64,000 nt of DNA, from NCBI GenBank assembly GCA_012270485.1, contig JAAXIF010000019.1, forward strand, positions 1-64,000, read 5' to 3'. Under the pieces are notes generated by a model. The model saw nothing but the letters and a program-made list of their open reading frames with translations, made no database searches and was not told the DNA's origin. A program made the translations under genes and the position numbers. How positions within the stretch are numbered: position 1 is the first letter of the stretch; each line of letters opens with the position of its first letter. This DNA comes from Sphingobacteriales bacterium. Its GTDB lineage: Bacteria; Bacteroidota; Bacteroidia; Chitinophagales; Chitinophagaceae. This document shows, piece by piece, positions 1-10,577 of the stretch.

Positions 1-320
1 TAATCATCCCTTTTTTTATGACATCTATTAAATATTTAGTCGGACAATAGTGATATTTTTTATCTTCACACTACTGCCTGAGCCTTCAACTTCTTTTTCA
101 AATAAATACGCTGTAGGTGTTTTAAATACGCTTGGACCTAAGCGCCATTCGTTTAAATATTTGCTATATTAATAACTTTATTTAACAATATCAATATCTA
201 CTTGATACCATAGCATGGCAGTAAATTAAAACAGATCTATAATTAAGGGGCAAAATCCAAATATCAACAAATTGAGTATGTTGTTTGTTACAATCATAGA
301 AACAACGTAAAAGAAAGAAT

Positions 321-710
321 ATGAAAAAAAGAAAATCATCAATCATTTTCATCCTTACAATCATGACTGGTATGATCTCTTGTTCCCCTAAAATTGTGGG
401 TACATGGACGATCAATAAGTTTGAAAATGGAACGCCTTCAGAGCAAGGATATTCTTTGAGTAATATCGGCACGATCACTTTTCACAAAAACGGCTCCGGT
501 GAAAAGAATATCAATTACAGTGTATTAGGAACTAGTCATGTAGATATGTTTCCTTTTAAGTGGACAGCTGCAGATGCTGCCATCACTATTGCGGGCGACA
601 GTACTGAGTTTTCCAAAACATGGATCATCATTTCGAATAAAAGAAATTACCAGCAATGGAAATCTACGAGTGGCAATAAGGTACAGGCATTGGAGTTGAG
701 AAAAAATTAG
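321..710 (+). CDS. small lipoprotein, lipocalin-like hypothetical
   Basis: ORF with N-terminal signal and lipobox-like GMISCS; short beta-rich body (KIVGTWTINKFENG). Confidence 0.6.
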   Translation: MKKRKSSIIFILTIMTGMISCSPKIVGTWTINKFENGTPSEQGYSLSNIGTITFHKNGSGEKNINYSVLGTSHVDMFPFKWTAADAAITIAGDSTEFSKTWIIISNKRNYQQWKSTSGNKVQALELRKN

Positions 711-759
711 ACCTAAAAAAAGCGATCAAAATTGATTGCTTTTTTTAGGTCTAATTTTA
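704..759. terminator. long bidirectional terminator hairpin between convergent genes
   Basis: AAAATTAGACCTAAAAAAAGCGATCAA / TTGATTGCTTTTTTTAGGTCTAATTTT: 27-bp stem with one G-U pair and a 2-nt loop. Confidence 0.85.
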
Positions 760-762
760 TAA

Positions 763-2064
763 TTATCTTAAATCACTTGTATTCACTCTGCTAGGTGTAT
801 CCTTCCCACTCACAATACCTTTTGAACTCAAAGCAATGGCACGAATAATGCGTGTCATATTATCAATATCAATCGTACTGAATTCATCACTGGCTTTATG
901 GTAATAGGGATCTACATCAATTTTAGTAGTAGAAATGGTATGTGCCGGAACACCAAGTCTTGCCAATGTAGCATTATCTGAACGATAAAACAGTTGTTGT
1001 GTTGGATATGGATCAGGATAAAAAGTAAAGTCCGTTCCTTCCAAATTGCTTTGCAGAATTTTACCCATATCGGTTTTCTCATACCCTGTAATAAAAGCTG
1101 AATTCTTACCCCACTTACTTTCAGAACCGATCATTTCAATATTGAACATCGCCATCACTTGCTCCGGATTAAATTGACGTGAAAAATAAGTAGAGCCATA
1201 CCCACCAACTTCTTCTGCAGTGAATGCAACAAAGATCAAAGTGCGTTCATTGTTATTGATGGCTTTGAAATATTGTGCCAGTACCATCATAGCGGTAGTA
1301 CCCGCGGCATCGTCATTGGCACCATTAAAAATAGAATCAGTTTGCACATTTCCATTTCTATCCTTACCCATGATCCCTAAATGATCATAGTGCCCTGAGA
1401 AAATCACATATTCATTCTTCTTGCTCTTACCGGGTAATACCCCCACAACATTGGCTGCCGGAAGTTCGGTAATCTCATGTTTACTTTCAATGGCATAGGT
1501 TTTAGGATCACTGGTAGTAAACAAAAAAATCAGATTATAATCAGTCTTAAAGAGTGCACTCTTCATCCGAGTGAGACCCTGCATTGAACCTTTGTAACTT
1601 GTATCCAATAACACAAAATAATTCTTGTTAGCAGACATTAACTTTCTTATTTCCGTGCCCAGATTAGCTCCTTTACCGATGGTCACTTTCTCATATCCAG
1701 ATTTTTCTGTCACTTTAATTTCCGGCTGACAAGTGAATACAATTACATCTTTGCTATCAACACTTACTCCATCTACACTTGCTGTTACACTTATAAACTT
1801 TGGGCGTATCATTAAGAACTGTTGCAAATAAGAACCACTATTATTCCAAGTTTGCAGTCCGGTTTTCTTAAACTCATCAGCAATAAATGCTGCAGCTTTA
1901 TCAATTCCCTTGGTAAAAGTTCTGCGACCTTCCATTTCATCAGAAGACAGTATCTTTTCAATTCTGGCCATTTCTTTTTCGGTAATCAAATCTTCAATCT
2001 TCTGCGCAAAACTGTTCAGTGACAGTATAAGAAACGCAACGAGGAGTAGGTCGTTTTTTTTCAT
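763..2064 (-). CDS. M28 family metallopeptidase (secreted)
   Basis: GHYDHLG, NGANDDAAGT, FVAFTAEEVGGYGS motifs; signal peptide from MKKNDLLLVAFL; the longer ORF start at 2094 lies in repeat sequence. Confidence 0.88.
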   Translation of the reverse strand: MKKNDLLLVAFLILSLNSFAQKIEDLITEKEMARIEKILSSDEMEGRRTFTKGIDKAAAFIADEFKKTGLQTWNNSGSYLQQFLMIRPKFISVTASVDGVSVDSKDVIVFTCQPEIKVTEKSGYEKVTIGKGANLGTEIRKLMSANKNYFVLLDTSYKGSMQGLTRMKSALFKTDYNLIFLFTTSDPKTYAIESKHEITELPAANVVGVLPGKSKKNEYVIFSGHYDHLGIMGKDRNGNVQTDSIFNGANDDAAGTTAMMVLAQYFKAINNNERTLIFVAFTAEEVGGYGSTYFSRQFNPEQVMAMFNIEMIGSESKWGKNSAFITGYEKTDMGKILQSNLEGTDFTFYPDPYPTQQLFYRSDNATLARLGVPAHTISTTKIDVDPYYHKASDEFSTIDIDNMTRIIRAIALSSKGIVSGKDTPSRVNTSDLR

Positions 2065-2080
2065 GGGGCTAATAGTAAAT

Positions 2081-2179
2081 AGACCATAGTCCATGGTCCG
2101 TGGTTAGAAAGATATATCTAATAATTATTGTGAAAAGCTAAAACACTACCATCCATGGACTATGGGCCATGGACTATCA
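2081..2179. repeat. short-word inverted repeat, family A (copy A1)
   Basis: agaccatagtccatggtccgtggtt ... atccatggactatgggccatggactatc. Confidence 0.8.
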
Positions 2180-2185
2180 ACCTCT

Positions 2186-2917
2186 TTACAGACTCATCAT
2201 CTCCTTAAACTTCACTGTCTGTCTGCGGCTTACTTCGATTTTTTCGCCGCCCTTGAGGTCTACAAGGAGACCACCATTGAAGTAAGGCTCAATTTTTTCG
2301 ATCCAACGTAGGTTGATGATATGTTTGCGATTGGCACGGAAAAACATCCTGTCATCCAAACGTTCTTCTAATGCATTGAGTGATTTTAAGATCAGCGGTT
2401 TATTGGTACCGAAGAATACTTTAGCATAATTGCCTACACTTTCAAATAAACGGATCTCTCCAAGCTTTACAAACCAGCAACGTTCTCCATCTTTTACAAA
2501 AACCTGGTCCTGTTCAGTGAGCGGACCTCTGTTGATACCATTTAATCCGGCAGATTCTTTAAAAATTTCTGCTTGTAATTTTTGAATGGCGTCGGCCAAA
2601 CGTTTGGGTTCAATAGGTTTCAGCAGATAATCCAATGCATTCACTTCAAATGCTTTGATGGCATATTCGTCATAGGCAGTGGTAAAGATCACTTTGGGTG
2701 CTTTTTCTACTTCTGCCAACAGATCAAAACCTGTTTTACCGGGCATCTGAATATCTAGGAAAATCAGATCCGGATTGAGGGATTCGATTTTTTCAATTCC
2801 ATCATCCACATTCGCAGCTTCTTCAATTACCTCTATATCGGAATGATCCTGCAATAACTTTTTTAACTCATTACGTGCAAGTCTTTCATCATCAATAATG
2901 ATCGCTTTGATAGCCAT
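2186..2917 (-). CDS. LytTR family response regulator
   Basis: Receiver domain (DDERLARNEL, LIFLDIQMPGKTGFDLL) plus LytTR DNA-binding domain. Confidence 0.93.
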   Translation of the reverse strand: MAIKAIIIDDERLARNELKKLLQDHSDIEVIEEAANVDDGIEKIESLNPDLIFLDIQMPGKTGFDLLAEVEKAPKVIFTTAYDEYAIKAFEVNALDYLLKPIEPKRLADAIQKLQAEIFKESAGLNGINRGPLTEQDQVFVKDGERCWFVKLGEIRLFESVGNYAKVFFGTNKPLILKSLNALEERLDDRMFFRANRKHIINLRWIEKIEPYFNGGLLVDLKGGEKIEVSRRQTVKFKEMMSL

Positions 2918-2937
2918 AGATCGGTTATTATATAGAA

Positions 2938-4002
2938 TTAAGAATAAACAGGTTGAACAGGCATTTTCACCACCGCTTCTACCATATTGTTTCCAATATC
3001 CCTGATCTCAAAGTTAGCTTTTCCGCCGAATAATAACTTCAGACGGTTTCGGGTACTGTTGATACCAAATCCATCTGAATTGGTGGTACTATTCAGCTGA
3101 CCGGTATTTTGAATGATCAGTTCATGATGGTTGTCTCTGTAATCGGAAATCACTTTAATCAATCCACCATCTTTTTGCTTTCCGATACCATGTTTAATGG
3201 CATTCTCCACCAATGTCTGTAACATCATAGGAGGTACCGGCTGATCCAAGGTATCTTCATCAATTTCATACTCCACATGCAATCTGTCCTCAAAACGAAT
3301 ATGTTCCAAGGCCAGATAATCTTTTACAATATTCAATTCCTTTTCAAAGGGAACGGTTTCTAATTTTTCCGCCTGCATACTGCTACGCAGAATATTACTC
3401 AATTCAGTAATCGCTGTACGGGCACGATTCGGATTCTCATCCACCAAGGCACGAATACTGTTCAATGCATTGAAAATAAAATGGGGATTGATATGCGACT
3501 TGATGGTTTTGAGTTCCAGCTCTTTTACCAGACTCTCCAGTTTCACTTTTTGTATTTCACTCTTCGTACCCAATTCCACATAATGCCAAATGTAATAAAT
3601 TGACACCCAAACCAATATCATGGGTGAATCAAAAATGAGGTTGGACAGGAATCTTTTCGCTACCGAAGCTTTGATAGCCGGATCATAATATCGCAGCCAT
3701 TCTACCACCGCACTGTTCGATAAACTATATAATACAATAATGCATAAAATGGTAATGGTCAATAACCACCATTTATTGGAATCGATGGGTGGACGAAGCT
3801 CCATTCTGATTACCAACTCACGCAATAAATGGGTAAATACCATACCGGTAAGGATGGTCACTACCAAACGATAATAAAATATCTCATTAATAGAGCCCTG
3901 ACGATCTCTGAAGACGAAGGCAAAGAAAACCATGGTCAATCCATAGAACAACCAACCCCCTAACTGGCACCACCAATACAAAGTAGATTTACTAGTCTTC
4001 AT
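2938..4002 (-). CDS. LytS/YehU-type sensor histidine kinase
   Basis: His_kinase motif KSHINPHFIFNALNSIRAL, HATPase VENAIKHGIG; likely start MKTSKSTLYWW. Confidence 0.9.
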   Translation of the reverse strand: MKTSKSTLYWWCQLGGWLFYGLTMVFFAFVFRDRQGSINEIFYYRLVVTILTGMVFTHLLRELVIRMELRPPIDSNKWWLLTITILCIIVLYSLSNSAVVEWLRYYDPAIKASVAKRFLSNLIFDSPMILVWVSIYYIWHYVELGTKSEIQKVKLESLVKELELKTIKSHINPHFIFNALNSIRALVDENPNRARTAITELSNILRSSMQAEKLETVPFEKELNIVKDYLALEHIRFEDRLHVEYEIDEDTLDQPVPPMMLQTLVENAIKHGIGKQKDGGLIKVISDYRDNHHELIIQNTGQLNSTTNSDGFGINSTRNRLKLLFGGKANFEIRDIGNNMVEAVVKMPVQPVYS

Positions 4003-4193
4003 GTGAGAACAAATATAGCGGGAAAGCCTTGCCCACTGATCCCCAAATTTGATTAAAGGCAAAAAGCACAGTTGTTTGGCGTAAATTAATGTTCCCCGCC
4101 GACGAACCTTCTGTTTTGTCAACTGTTCCTTTATGTATTATTGGCATATTGCTTAACACGAAAAGCCTATTTTTACATTTCAAACCCTTCCGC

Positions 4194-6125
4194 ATGGAGA
4201 TTAAACCGGGACAGTTACTCAGTAGGATCAATAACCCCGATGACCTCAAAACCCTTACCAGAGAACAATTACATCAGATTTGTGATGAATTGAGACAATA
4301 TATTATCGATGTGGTAAGCGTACATGGCGGACATTTCGCTGCCAGTTTAGGTGTGGTAGAATTGAGCGTTGCCCTTCATTATGTGTACAATACACCTTAC
4401 GATCAATTGGTATGGGATGTAGGACATCAGGCTTATGGACATAAGATCCTGACCGGCAGACGTGATCAATTTGTCTCTAACCGTAAATACAAAGGCTTGA
4501 GCGGTTTCCCAAAACGCTCTGAAAGTCAATATGATACGTTTGGCGTAGGACACTCTTCCACCTCAATTTCTGCGGCTTTGGGTATGGCCATGGCAGCTAA
4601 ATACAAAGGGGAGAACCGTAAATCCATCGCTGTTATTGGCGACGGATCCATGACAGCCGGTATGGCTTTCGAGGCTATGAACCATGCAGGGGTTGCTGAC
4701 AGTGATGTTTTGATCATTTTGAACGATAACTGTATGAGCATCGACCCGAATGTGGGTGCGCTTAAAGAATATTTGACAGATATCAGTACCTCTCCTACCT
4801 ATAATAAAGTAAGGGATGAGGTTTGGAACTTGCTTGGTAAACTACCCGTTGGTAAAAACCTGAGCCGTGATCTGGCATCGAAGATTGAAGCAGGAGTAAA
4901 AGGTGTGGTGAGTAAGAGCAGTAACCTGTTTGAAGCATTGAAGATTCGATATTTTGGTCCGATTGATGGACATAATATCACCAAACTGGTAGATACTTTA
5001 AAAGACCTGAGAGAAATCCCCGGTCCGAAATTATTGCACATCATTACCACCAAAGGAAAGGGATATGCGCTGGCTGAAAAAGACCAAACCAAATGGCATG
5101 CGCCGGGTTTGTTTGATAAAGTAACCGGTGAGATCTACAAGAAAAAAATCGACGTTCCGCAACCACCTAAATACCAGGATGTATTTGGACATACCATGAT
5201 TGAACTGGCGGAGATGAATGAAAAAGTGATGGGTGTTACGCCGGCCATGCCGAGTGGATCTTCACTCAAATTCATGATGGAAAAAATGCCACACCGTGCA
5301 TTCGATGTGGGCATTTGTGAGCAACATGCAGTAACTCTAAGCGCCGGCTTGGCTACACAGGGTATGCGTGTGTTCTGCAATATCTACTCCTCTTTCATGC
5401 AAAGAGCTTATGATCAGGTAGTGCATGATGTAGCCATACAAAAATTACCGGTAGTGATGTGTCTGGATAGAGCCGGATTGGTAGGTGAAGATGGTCCAAC
5501 ACACCACGGATGTTATGATATTCCTTACATGCGTTGTATTCCCAATCTGATTGTGAGTGCTCCGATGAATGAACAGGAATTACGCAACTTGATGTATACT
5601 GCGCAATTAGAGACGACTGTATATCCTTTTGTGATCCGTTATCCACGTGGAGAAGGTGTGATGCCGGAATGGAGAACTGCTTTTGAAGAAATACATATCG
5701 GAAAAGGAAGAAAAATAAAAGATGGAAAAGAAGTTGCCATTTTAAGCTTTGGACATCCGGGTAATTTCGCAACGGCTGCTATCAGAGAATTGAGAACAGA
5801 AGGAATAGATCCTGCGCATTATGACCTGCGTTTTGTAAAACCGATTGATGAAGATTTGTTACATGAAGCTTTCAGCAAGTATAGCAAAATTGTAACCGTA
5901 GAAGATGGAACTGTAGTAGGAGGTTTCGGTTCAGCAATATTGGAATTCATGAACCAGCATGGCTATAAAGCTGATGTAAAAATATTGGGTATTCCGGACA
6001 GACTGGTAGAGCATGGTACGCCAAAAGAACTCCATAGAGAATGTGCGTATGATGCACAAGGCATTGCAGATGCAGTTCGCGAATTGATGCGTGAGACTGT
6101 GACTGCTACAGTATTGTTAGGATAA
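4194..6125 (+). CDS. dxs: 1-deoxy-D-xylulose-5-phosphate synthase
   Basis: DVGHQAYGHKILTGR, GDGSMTAGMAFEAMNHAG, DRAGLVGEDGPTHHG; start MEIKPGQLLSRIN. Confidence 0.96.
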   Translation: MEIKPGQLLSRINNPDDLKTLTREQLHQICDELRQYIIDVVSVHGGHFAASLGVVELSVALHYVYNTPYDQLVWDVGHQAYGHKILTGRRDQFVSNRKYKGLSGFPKRSESQYDTFGVGHSSTSISAALGMAMAAKYKGENRKSIAVIGDGSMTAGMAFEAMNHAGVADSDVLIILNDNCMSIDPNVGALKEYLTDISTSPTYNKVRDEVWNLLGKLPVGKNLSRDLASKIEAGVKGVVSKSSNLFEALKIRYFGPIDGHNITKLVDTLKDLREIPGPKLLHIITTKGKGYALAEKDQTKWHAPGLFDKVTGEIYKKKIDVPQPPKYQDVFGHTMIELAEMNEKVMGVTPAMPSGSSLKFMMEKMPHRAFDVGICEQHAVTLSAGLATQGMRVFCNIYSSFMQRAYDQVVHDVAIQKLPVVMCLDRAGLVGEDGPTHHGCYDIPYMRCIPNLIVSAPMNEQELRNLMYTAQLETTVYPFVIRYPRGEGVMPEWRTAFEEIHIGKGRKIKDGKEVAILSFGHPGNFATAAIRELRTEGIDPAHYDLRFVKPIDEDLLHEAFSKYSKIVTVEDGTVVGGFGSAILEFMNQHGYKADVKILGIPDRLVEHGTPKELHRECAYDAQGIADAVRELMRETVTATVLLG

Positions 6126-6143
6126 TTTAATTTCTTAGGATTG

Positions 6144-6195
6144 AATCTGTGAATCTGTGGCTAAATAAAAAGCCACAGATTCACAGATTTTTTTT
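6144..6195. terminator. family C hairpin acting as dxs terminator
   Basis: aatctgtgaatctgtggct / agccacagattcacagatt perfect 19-bp stem, 8-nt loop, followed by a T tract. Confidence 0.85.
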
Positions 6196-6256
6196 GAGTG
6201 CTATGTTATTTAATGAGCATTCAAAACATATTATGCAATAGTAAATCATCCTAGTT

Positions 6257-7039
6257 TTAATATTCCCAAAACTCCTTTATAACAATACCTCTTTCCTGTG
6301 CTACTTTTTCTAATCCTTCACACAACAAATATTTATGGTAGAATCCGGTAAGTACCACTATTCTTTTGCCTTTAAATTCATTACAATAGTTGAGAATATT
6401 TTCTATCATTTGCTTGTTTCGAAATATCCAAAACTCACCATTTTGCTTCCAAAATTCCCTATATCTACTTAGTTGATCATTTCTATAACACATGATGAGT
6501 GTTTTGTTATAGTTCAGGTCCTGCCGAAGCTTAATGACGGACATAGAGGTTTTATTATTGAGATCATAAAGCGTTTCGTTTGCAAGTACATTCAAAATAT
6601 TATTGACCTGTAAGAATTCTTGAAAGATAGCGTTCGATATACTGTCCAATAATCCATTACTAAATAAACTATCTCTTACACTAAAAAAAATTTGTTCTTT
6701 TTTGAAAGTCTGATTTTAGCTATAAAATTGATTTCTACCTTCAAAATCAAAGGGTCTGACTATTACTGAATACTCTTTTAAATATCGCTTAACTGCTACT
6801 TGCTCATTTTCATTGGACTGGATTAAAAAATTCCCTTTTTTGTCCATGTTAGCACTATCATACTCCATTAAAATGATATCAGGTCTAATTTTCTGAAGCT
6901 CTTTGTACAACGTATTGCTATTTACGTTGTCTGTTGGATAGTGCTGGGTTCCTATAATGGTTAAATAGGTCTGAGACTGTATCTGGTTGCGAAGGAATAG
7001 ACCTGTAACCAACACCAGAATGTATAAGTATTTAGACAT
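6257..7039 (-). pseudogene. exported TraB/ChaN-like hypothetical interrupted by one in-frame TAA
   Basis: ORFs 6716..7039 and 6257..6649 share a frame; the frame is open between them (NQTFKKEQIFFSVRDSLFSNGLL) except TAA at 6716-6718. Confidence 0.65.
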
Positions 7040-7228
7040 AAGAGTATCAATTGAAAGCTTCTCAGATATATTGATCTTTCAAATTCACTTTGTTGTAATC
7101 AAATGATCATTCACGTGTTATGAAATAATAAATTTAAATATTATTTATTAGACATGTGCAAGTATTTTATTAGATAAAAATAAATACGTCTCGGTTTCTG
7201 TAGAGAATAACAAACTGGTTGGAAATAC

Positions 7229-7274
7229 AATCTGTGAATCTGTGGCTTTATTTTTTGCCACAGATTCACAGATT
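7229..7274. terminator. family C hairpin at 3' end of scpA
   Basis: aatctgtgaatctgtggc / gccacagattcacagatt perfect 18-bp stem. Confidence 0.8.
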
Positions 7275-7276
7275 TT

Positions 7277-8107
7277 TTATTCTGCAGCGGGTGTAGGATC
7301 GTCAGTAAATGTGTTGGTGAAATCTTCGTCAGTAAGACCTTCTTCTTTTAATTCCTCTTCTCGCTTATCATTCCACTCAACAATGAAATTATTCTTTCCT
7401 TCTGCTACCAGCAGCTTCATGAATTTTTGTTGTGTCAATTCCAGGATAGACAAGAATAGGAAGATGGCATGTATACGATCACTACATACTTCAAACACTT
7501 TTTCAAAAGCCACCGTTTTTTCTTTTGCTACGAAGTCGAGCATATAATCACGGCTTCCTTCCATGGTATAGTTGTAGCGCACAACCGTATGTACCGGTTT
7601 ATTCTGGCGATCATGTACCCGCTGCATCACTTTTTCAAAAGCTTTCATCAGCTTGAACATCGTGATGTTCTGTATCTCGGTTCCTTCAGAAGCATCTTCA
7701 CCAATTTCAATCAGCTCTTTTTGCAGGTTACCACGCTTCACCATCAACATACGCATCGCTTCCATTTCTGCCATTTGAACAGCAGCTTCTTTGAAGCGTT
7801 TGTACTCCAGAATTTTATCGATCAATTCCTGACGCGGATCAATTTCATTTCCTTGCGCATCTATTTCCTTACGTGGTAATAACAATCGTGCTTTGATACG
7901 CATCAGCGTAGATACAAATAGAATAAACTCACTACTGAGTTCAATATTCAATTTCTCTCCCTGATGTATAAAATCCAGAAAATCTTGGATGATCTTAGTA
8001 ATGGGAATATTATAGATATCCAGTTCATCCCGCTCAATAAAAAACAAAAGCAGGTCGAACGGACCTTCAAACTGGTCTAACTTGATTTGATAATTCACTG
8101 TATTCAC
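7277..8107 (-). CDS. scpA: segregation and condensation protein A
   Basis: YQIKLDQFEGPFDLLLFFIERDELDIYNIPI N-terminus typical of ScpA. Confidence 0.94.
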   Translation of the reverse strand: MNTVNYQIKLDQFEGPFDLLLFFIERDELDIYNIPITKIIQDFLDFIHQGEKLNIELSSEFILFVSTLMRIKARLLLPRKEIDAQGNEIDPRQELIDKILEYKRFKEAAVQMAEMEAMRMLMVKRGNLQKELIEIGEDASEGTEIQNITMFKLMKAFEKVMQRVHDRQNKPVHTVVRYNYTMEGSRDYMLDFVAKEKTVAFEKVFEVCSDRIHAIFLFLSILELTQQKFMKLLVAEGKNNFIVEWNDKREEELKEEGLTDEDFTNTFTDDPTPAAE

Positions 8108-8196
8108 AACTCAATACTTTAGCTGCAAAGAAAACCCCTTCAAGTCTTATTTCGACCGGAAGGGGGTAATATTTATCCACTTAGTTGAGGGCGAAT

Positions 8197-8285
8197 AGGG
8201 TATAGCGTATAGGTTATGGCTTATAGTTATGGAAATATATCAACCTTTGTTATTTCCATTTGCTATGATCCATAAGCTATTACCC
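8197..8285. repeat. short-word inverted repeat, family K
   Basis: gggtatagcgtataggttatggcttatagttatggaaat ... atttccatttgctatgatccataagctattaccc. Confidence 0.6.
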
Positions 8286-8286
8286 A

Positions 8287-8718
8287 CTACACTTTCTTCA
8301 ACGAATCCCTGATCTCTGCCAACAACTTCTCTGATTCTGTTGGACCAGCGGGGGCTGCGGCTTCGGCCGGACCTTTCATTCTATTGATGGCTTTTATGAC
8401 CAAAAAGACGGCAAATGCTACAATAATGAAATCTAACAGATTGGTAATGAATGCTCCATATTTCACAGACACTTCTGCAGAAGCTTCTGTTACAATAGCA
8501 CCCGTAGCATCTTTGACCTCGGCTACTGCCTCTTTCAAGACCCATACCTTGTCATTGAAATCTACCCCGCCGGTCAGCATACCAATCAAAGGCATCACGA
8601 TGCCATCAACAAAAGAGGTAACAATCTTTCCGAATGAAGCGCCCATAACAAAGGCAACGGCAATATCTACCAGATTGCCCCGCATGGCAAAGTCTTTAAA
8701 TTCTTTCAGCATTCCCAT
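8287..8718 (-). CDS. mscL: large-conductance mechanosensitive channel
   Basis: FKDFAMRGNLVDIAVAFVMGASFGKIVTSFVDGIVMPLIG. Confidence 0.95.
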   Translation of the reverse strand: MGMLKEFKDFAMRGNLVDIAVAFVMGASFGKIVTSFVDGIVMPLIGMLTGGVDFNDKVWVLKEAVAEVKDATGAIVTEASAEVSVKYGAFITNLLDFIIVAFAVFLVIKAINRMKGPAEAAAPAGPTESEKLLAEIRDSLKKV

Positions 8719-8775
8719 GGTTGTGTTGGTTTGGTGAATAGTGAAAATACCTAAAATGAATGAAAAACGGAAGGG

Positions 8776-9516
8776 CTATTTCTTCAATCCCGGATACTGC
8801 ATCTTTAGACTGGTGAGTAAACGATGCAACGCCTCTGCCATGATATATTCTTTGTACCAGTTTTGATCGGCAGGCGTAATGATCCAAGGAATTTTATTAC
8901 AGTGATTAAAACAGTCTTCATACATCCGCATATATTCTTTCCAGAGTTTGGCCTCTTCAAAATCTTTTTCGTTGTACTTCCATTGTTTTTGCGGATCATG
9001 GATTCTTTCAGTAAGTCTTTGCTTTTGCTCTTCAGGTGAAATATGCAGGTAGAATTTCAGGATATGTGTGTGATTATGTTTGTTCAACAACCATTCAAAA
9101 TCATTGATCGCACGCATTCTCTCTTTGGCTTGCTGATCTGTACACCATTTATGTACGCGAGTAATCAGTATGTCTTCATAATGTGACCGATTGAATATTT
9201 GTATCATGCCCTTAGCCGGGGCATGTTGGTGAATACGCCACAAAAAATCATGTGACAACTCCAATGCAGTAGGTGCTTTGAAAGATGTTACCTGCACACC
9301 TTGTGGATTCATATTGCCAAATACATTTCTAATGGCCCCATCTTTCCCACTGGCATCCATCCCCTGAATAATGATCAGCACTGAATGTTTTCCTTCTGCA
9401 AACAAAAGGTTTTGTAACTCATCCAGTTCTTCCACCAGTTTAGCTGTTTTTGTTTTGACCTTTTCTTTATTCAGGTTCTTGGGGGCTCGGGTATTGATTT
9501 TACTTAGCTGGATCAT
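8776..9516 (-). CDS. polyphosphate kinase 2 family protein
   Basis: IIQGMDASGKDGAIRNVFGNMNPQGVQVTSFKAPT, FNRSHYEDILITRVH. Confidence 0.93.
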   Translation of the reverse strand: MIQLSKINTRAPKNLNKEKVKTKTAKLVEELDELQNLLFAEGKHSVLIIIQGMDASGKDGAIRNVFGNMNPQGVQVTSFKAPTALELSHDFLWRIHQHAPAKGMIQIFNRSHYEDILITRVHKWCTDQQAKERMRAINDFEWLLNKHNHTHILKFYLHISPEEQKQRLTERIHDPQKQWKYNEKDFEEAKLWKEYMRMYEDCFNHCNKIPWIITPADQNWYKEYIMAEALHRLLTSLKMQYPGLKK

Positions 9517-9634
9517 AGAGAAGTTTTATCTCTTAAAGTTAAATTTTTTAACCCGTGAAAGGAAAGAAAAGAATATTCGGCCAGAACATGGTCAATTAAT
9601 CGGTGCAATCCCTCACCTTTACAAAAACAATACC

Positions 9635-10510
9635 TTGAGAGAACGGATCATTAACTGGGGCATCTTTTTAGTGCTATCCATTATTTGGGGTAGTTCTTTT
9701 ATCCTGATGAAAGAAGGGATGCATGTTTTAACACCTTATCAAGTAGCATCTATCCGCATACTCAGTGCAGGACTCATCCTTACACCTTTTGCAGTAAAAG
9801 CACTCAAACAAATACCGCAACGAAAATGGTTTCTCGTGATCTTATCCGGATTATTGGGTAATTTTTTTCCGGCATATTTATTCTGTATCGCCGAAACACA
9901 AATCGACAGTTCTTTAGCAGGCATTTTGAACGCACTCACCCCTTTGTTTACCATATTGGTAGGTATTTCATTCTTTCAATTAAAAGCAAATAGCACCAAA
10001 ATTGCCGGTGTCATTATTGGGTTTATTGGATTATGCTTATTGATGTTTGCCGGTAAAGAAGTAAGCTTTCAAAACATCTCTTATGCCGGACTCGTATTAT
10101 TAGCTACACTTTGTTATGGTATCAATGTAAACATGGTAGGCAGACATATGAAAGAAGTAGGCTCATTGAATATTGCTTCACTGGCCTTTGTTTTTCTGAT
10201 CATTCCATCTGCCATTATTTTATACTATACCGGATATACAGCAATGCGTTTGTCTGAACCTGCTGTTATCAAAGCCACAGGTGCTTCTTTTATTTTGGGT
10301 GTACTGGGAACCGCTTTTGCTTCCATCATTTTCTATATGCTCGTAAAAAGAGCAGGTACATTGTTTGCGTCCATGGTCACCTATGGAATTCCCTTTGTTG
10401 CAGTATTCTGGGGATTGTTAGACGGAGAACAAATCACTTTACTTCAAGTTGGATGCTTGGGGATTATTCTTTGTGGGGTGTACCTGGTAAATAAAAAAGA
10501 AAAAGCTTGA
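9635..10510 (+). CDS. EamA/DMT family transporter (start uncertain, TTG or upstream)
   Basis: FLVLSIIWGSSFILMKEG and about 10 TM segments; the ORF-track start at 9371 overlaps the opposite-strand PPK2 gene. Confidence 0.85.
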   Translation: MRERIINWGIFLVLSIIWGSSFILMKEGMHVLTPYQVASIRILSAGLILTPFAVKALKQIPQRKWFLVILSGLLGNFFPAYLFCIAETQIDSSLAGILNALTPLFTILVGISFFQLKANSTKIAGVIIGFIGLCLLMFAGKEVSFQNISYAGLVLLATLCYGINVNMVGRHMKEVGSLNIASLAFVFLIIPSAIILYYTGYTAMRLSEPAVIKATGASFILGVLGTAFASIIFYMLVKRAGTLFASMVTYGIPFVAVFWGLLDGEQITLLQVGCLGIILCGVYLVNKKEKA

Positions 10511-10513
10511 TTA

Positions 10514-10577
10514 TGATCTGTGATTTTTTGATTTTAGAAAAATAAATCAAGAAATCACAGATCAAAAAATCAAAGAT
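10514..10577. repeat. short-word inverted repeat, family F
   Basis: atgatctgtgattttttgatttt ... aaatcaagaaatcacagatcaaaaaatcaaagatt. Confidence 0.75.

Noticed and set aside
4347-5772. Several minus-strand ORFs within dxs
   Set aside because: Antisense frames of a strongly coding gene with no recognisable motifs.
9371-9634. N-terminal extension of the EamA transporter ORF
   Set aside because: Overlaps the well-supported opposite-strand PPK2 gene; transporter homology begins near RERIINWGIFLVLSIIWGSSF.
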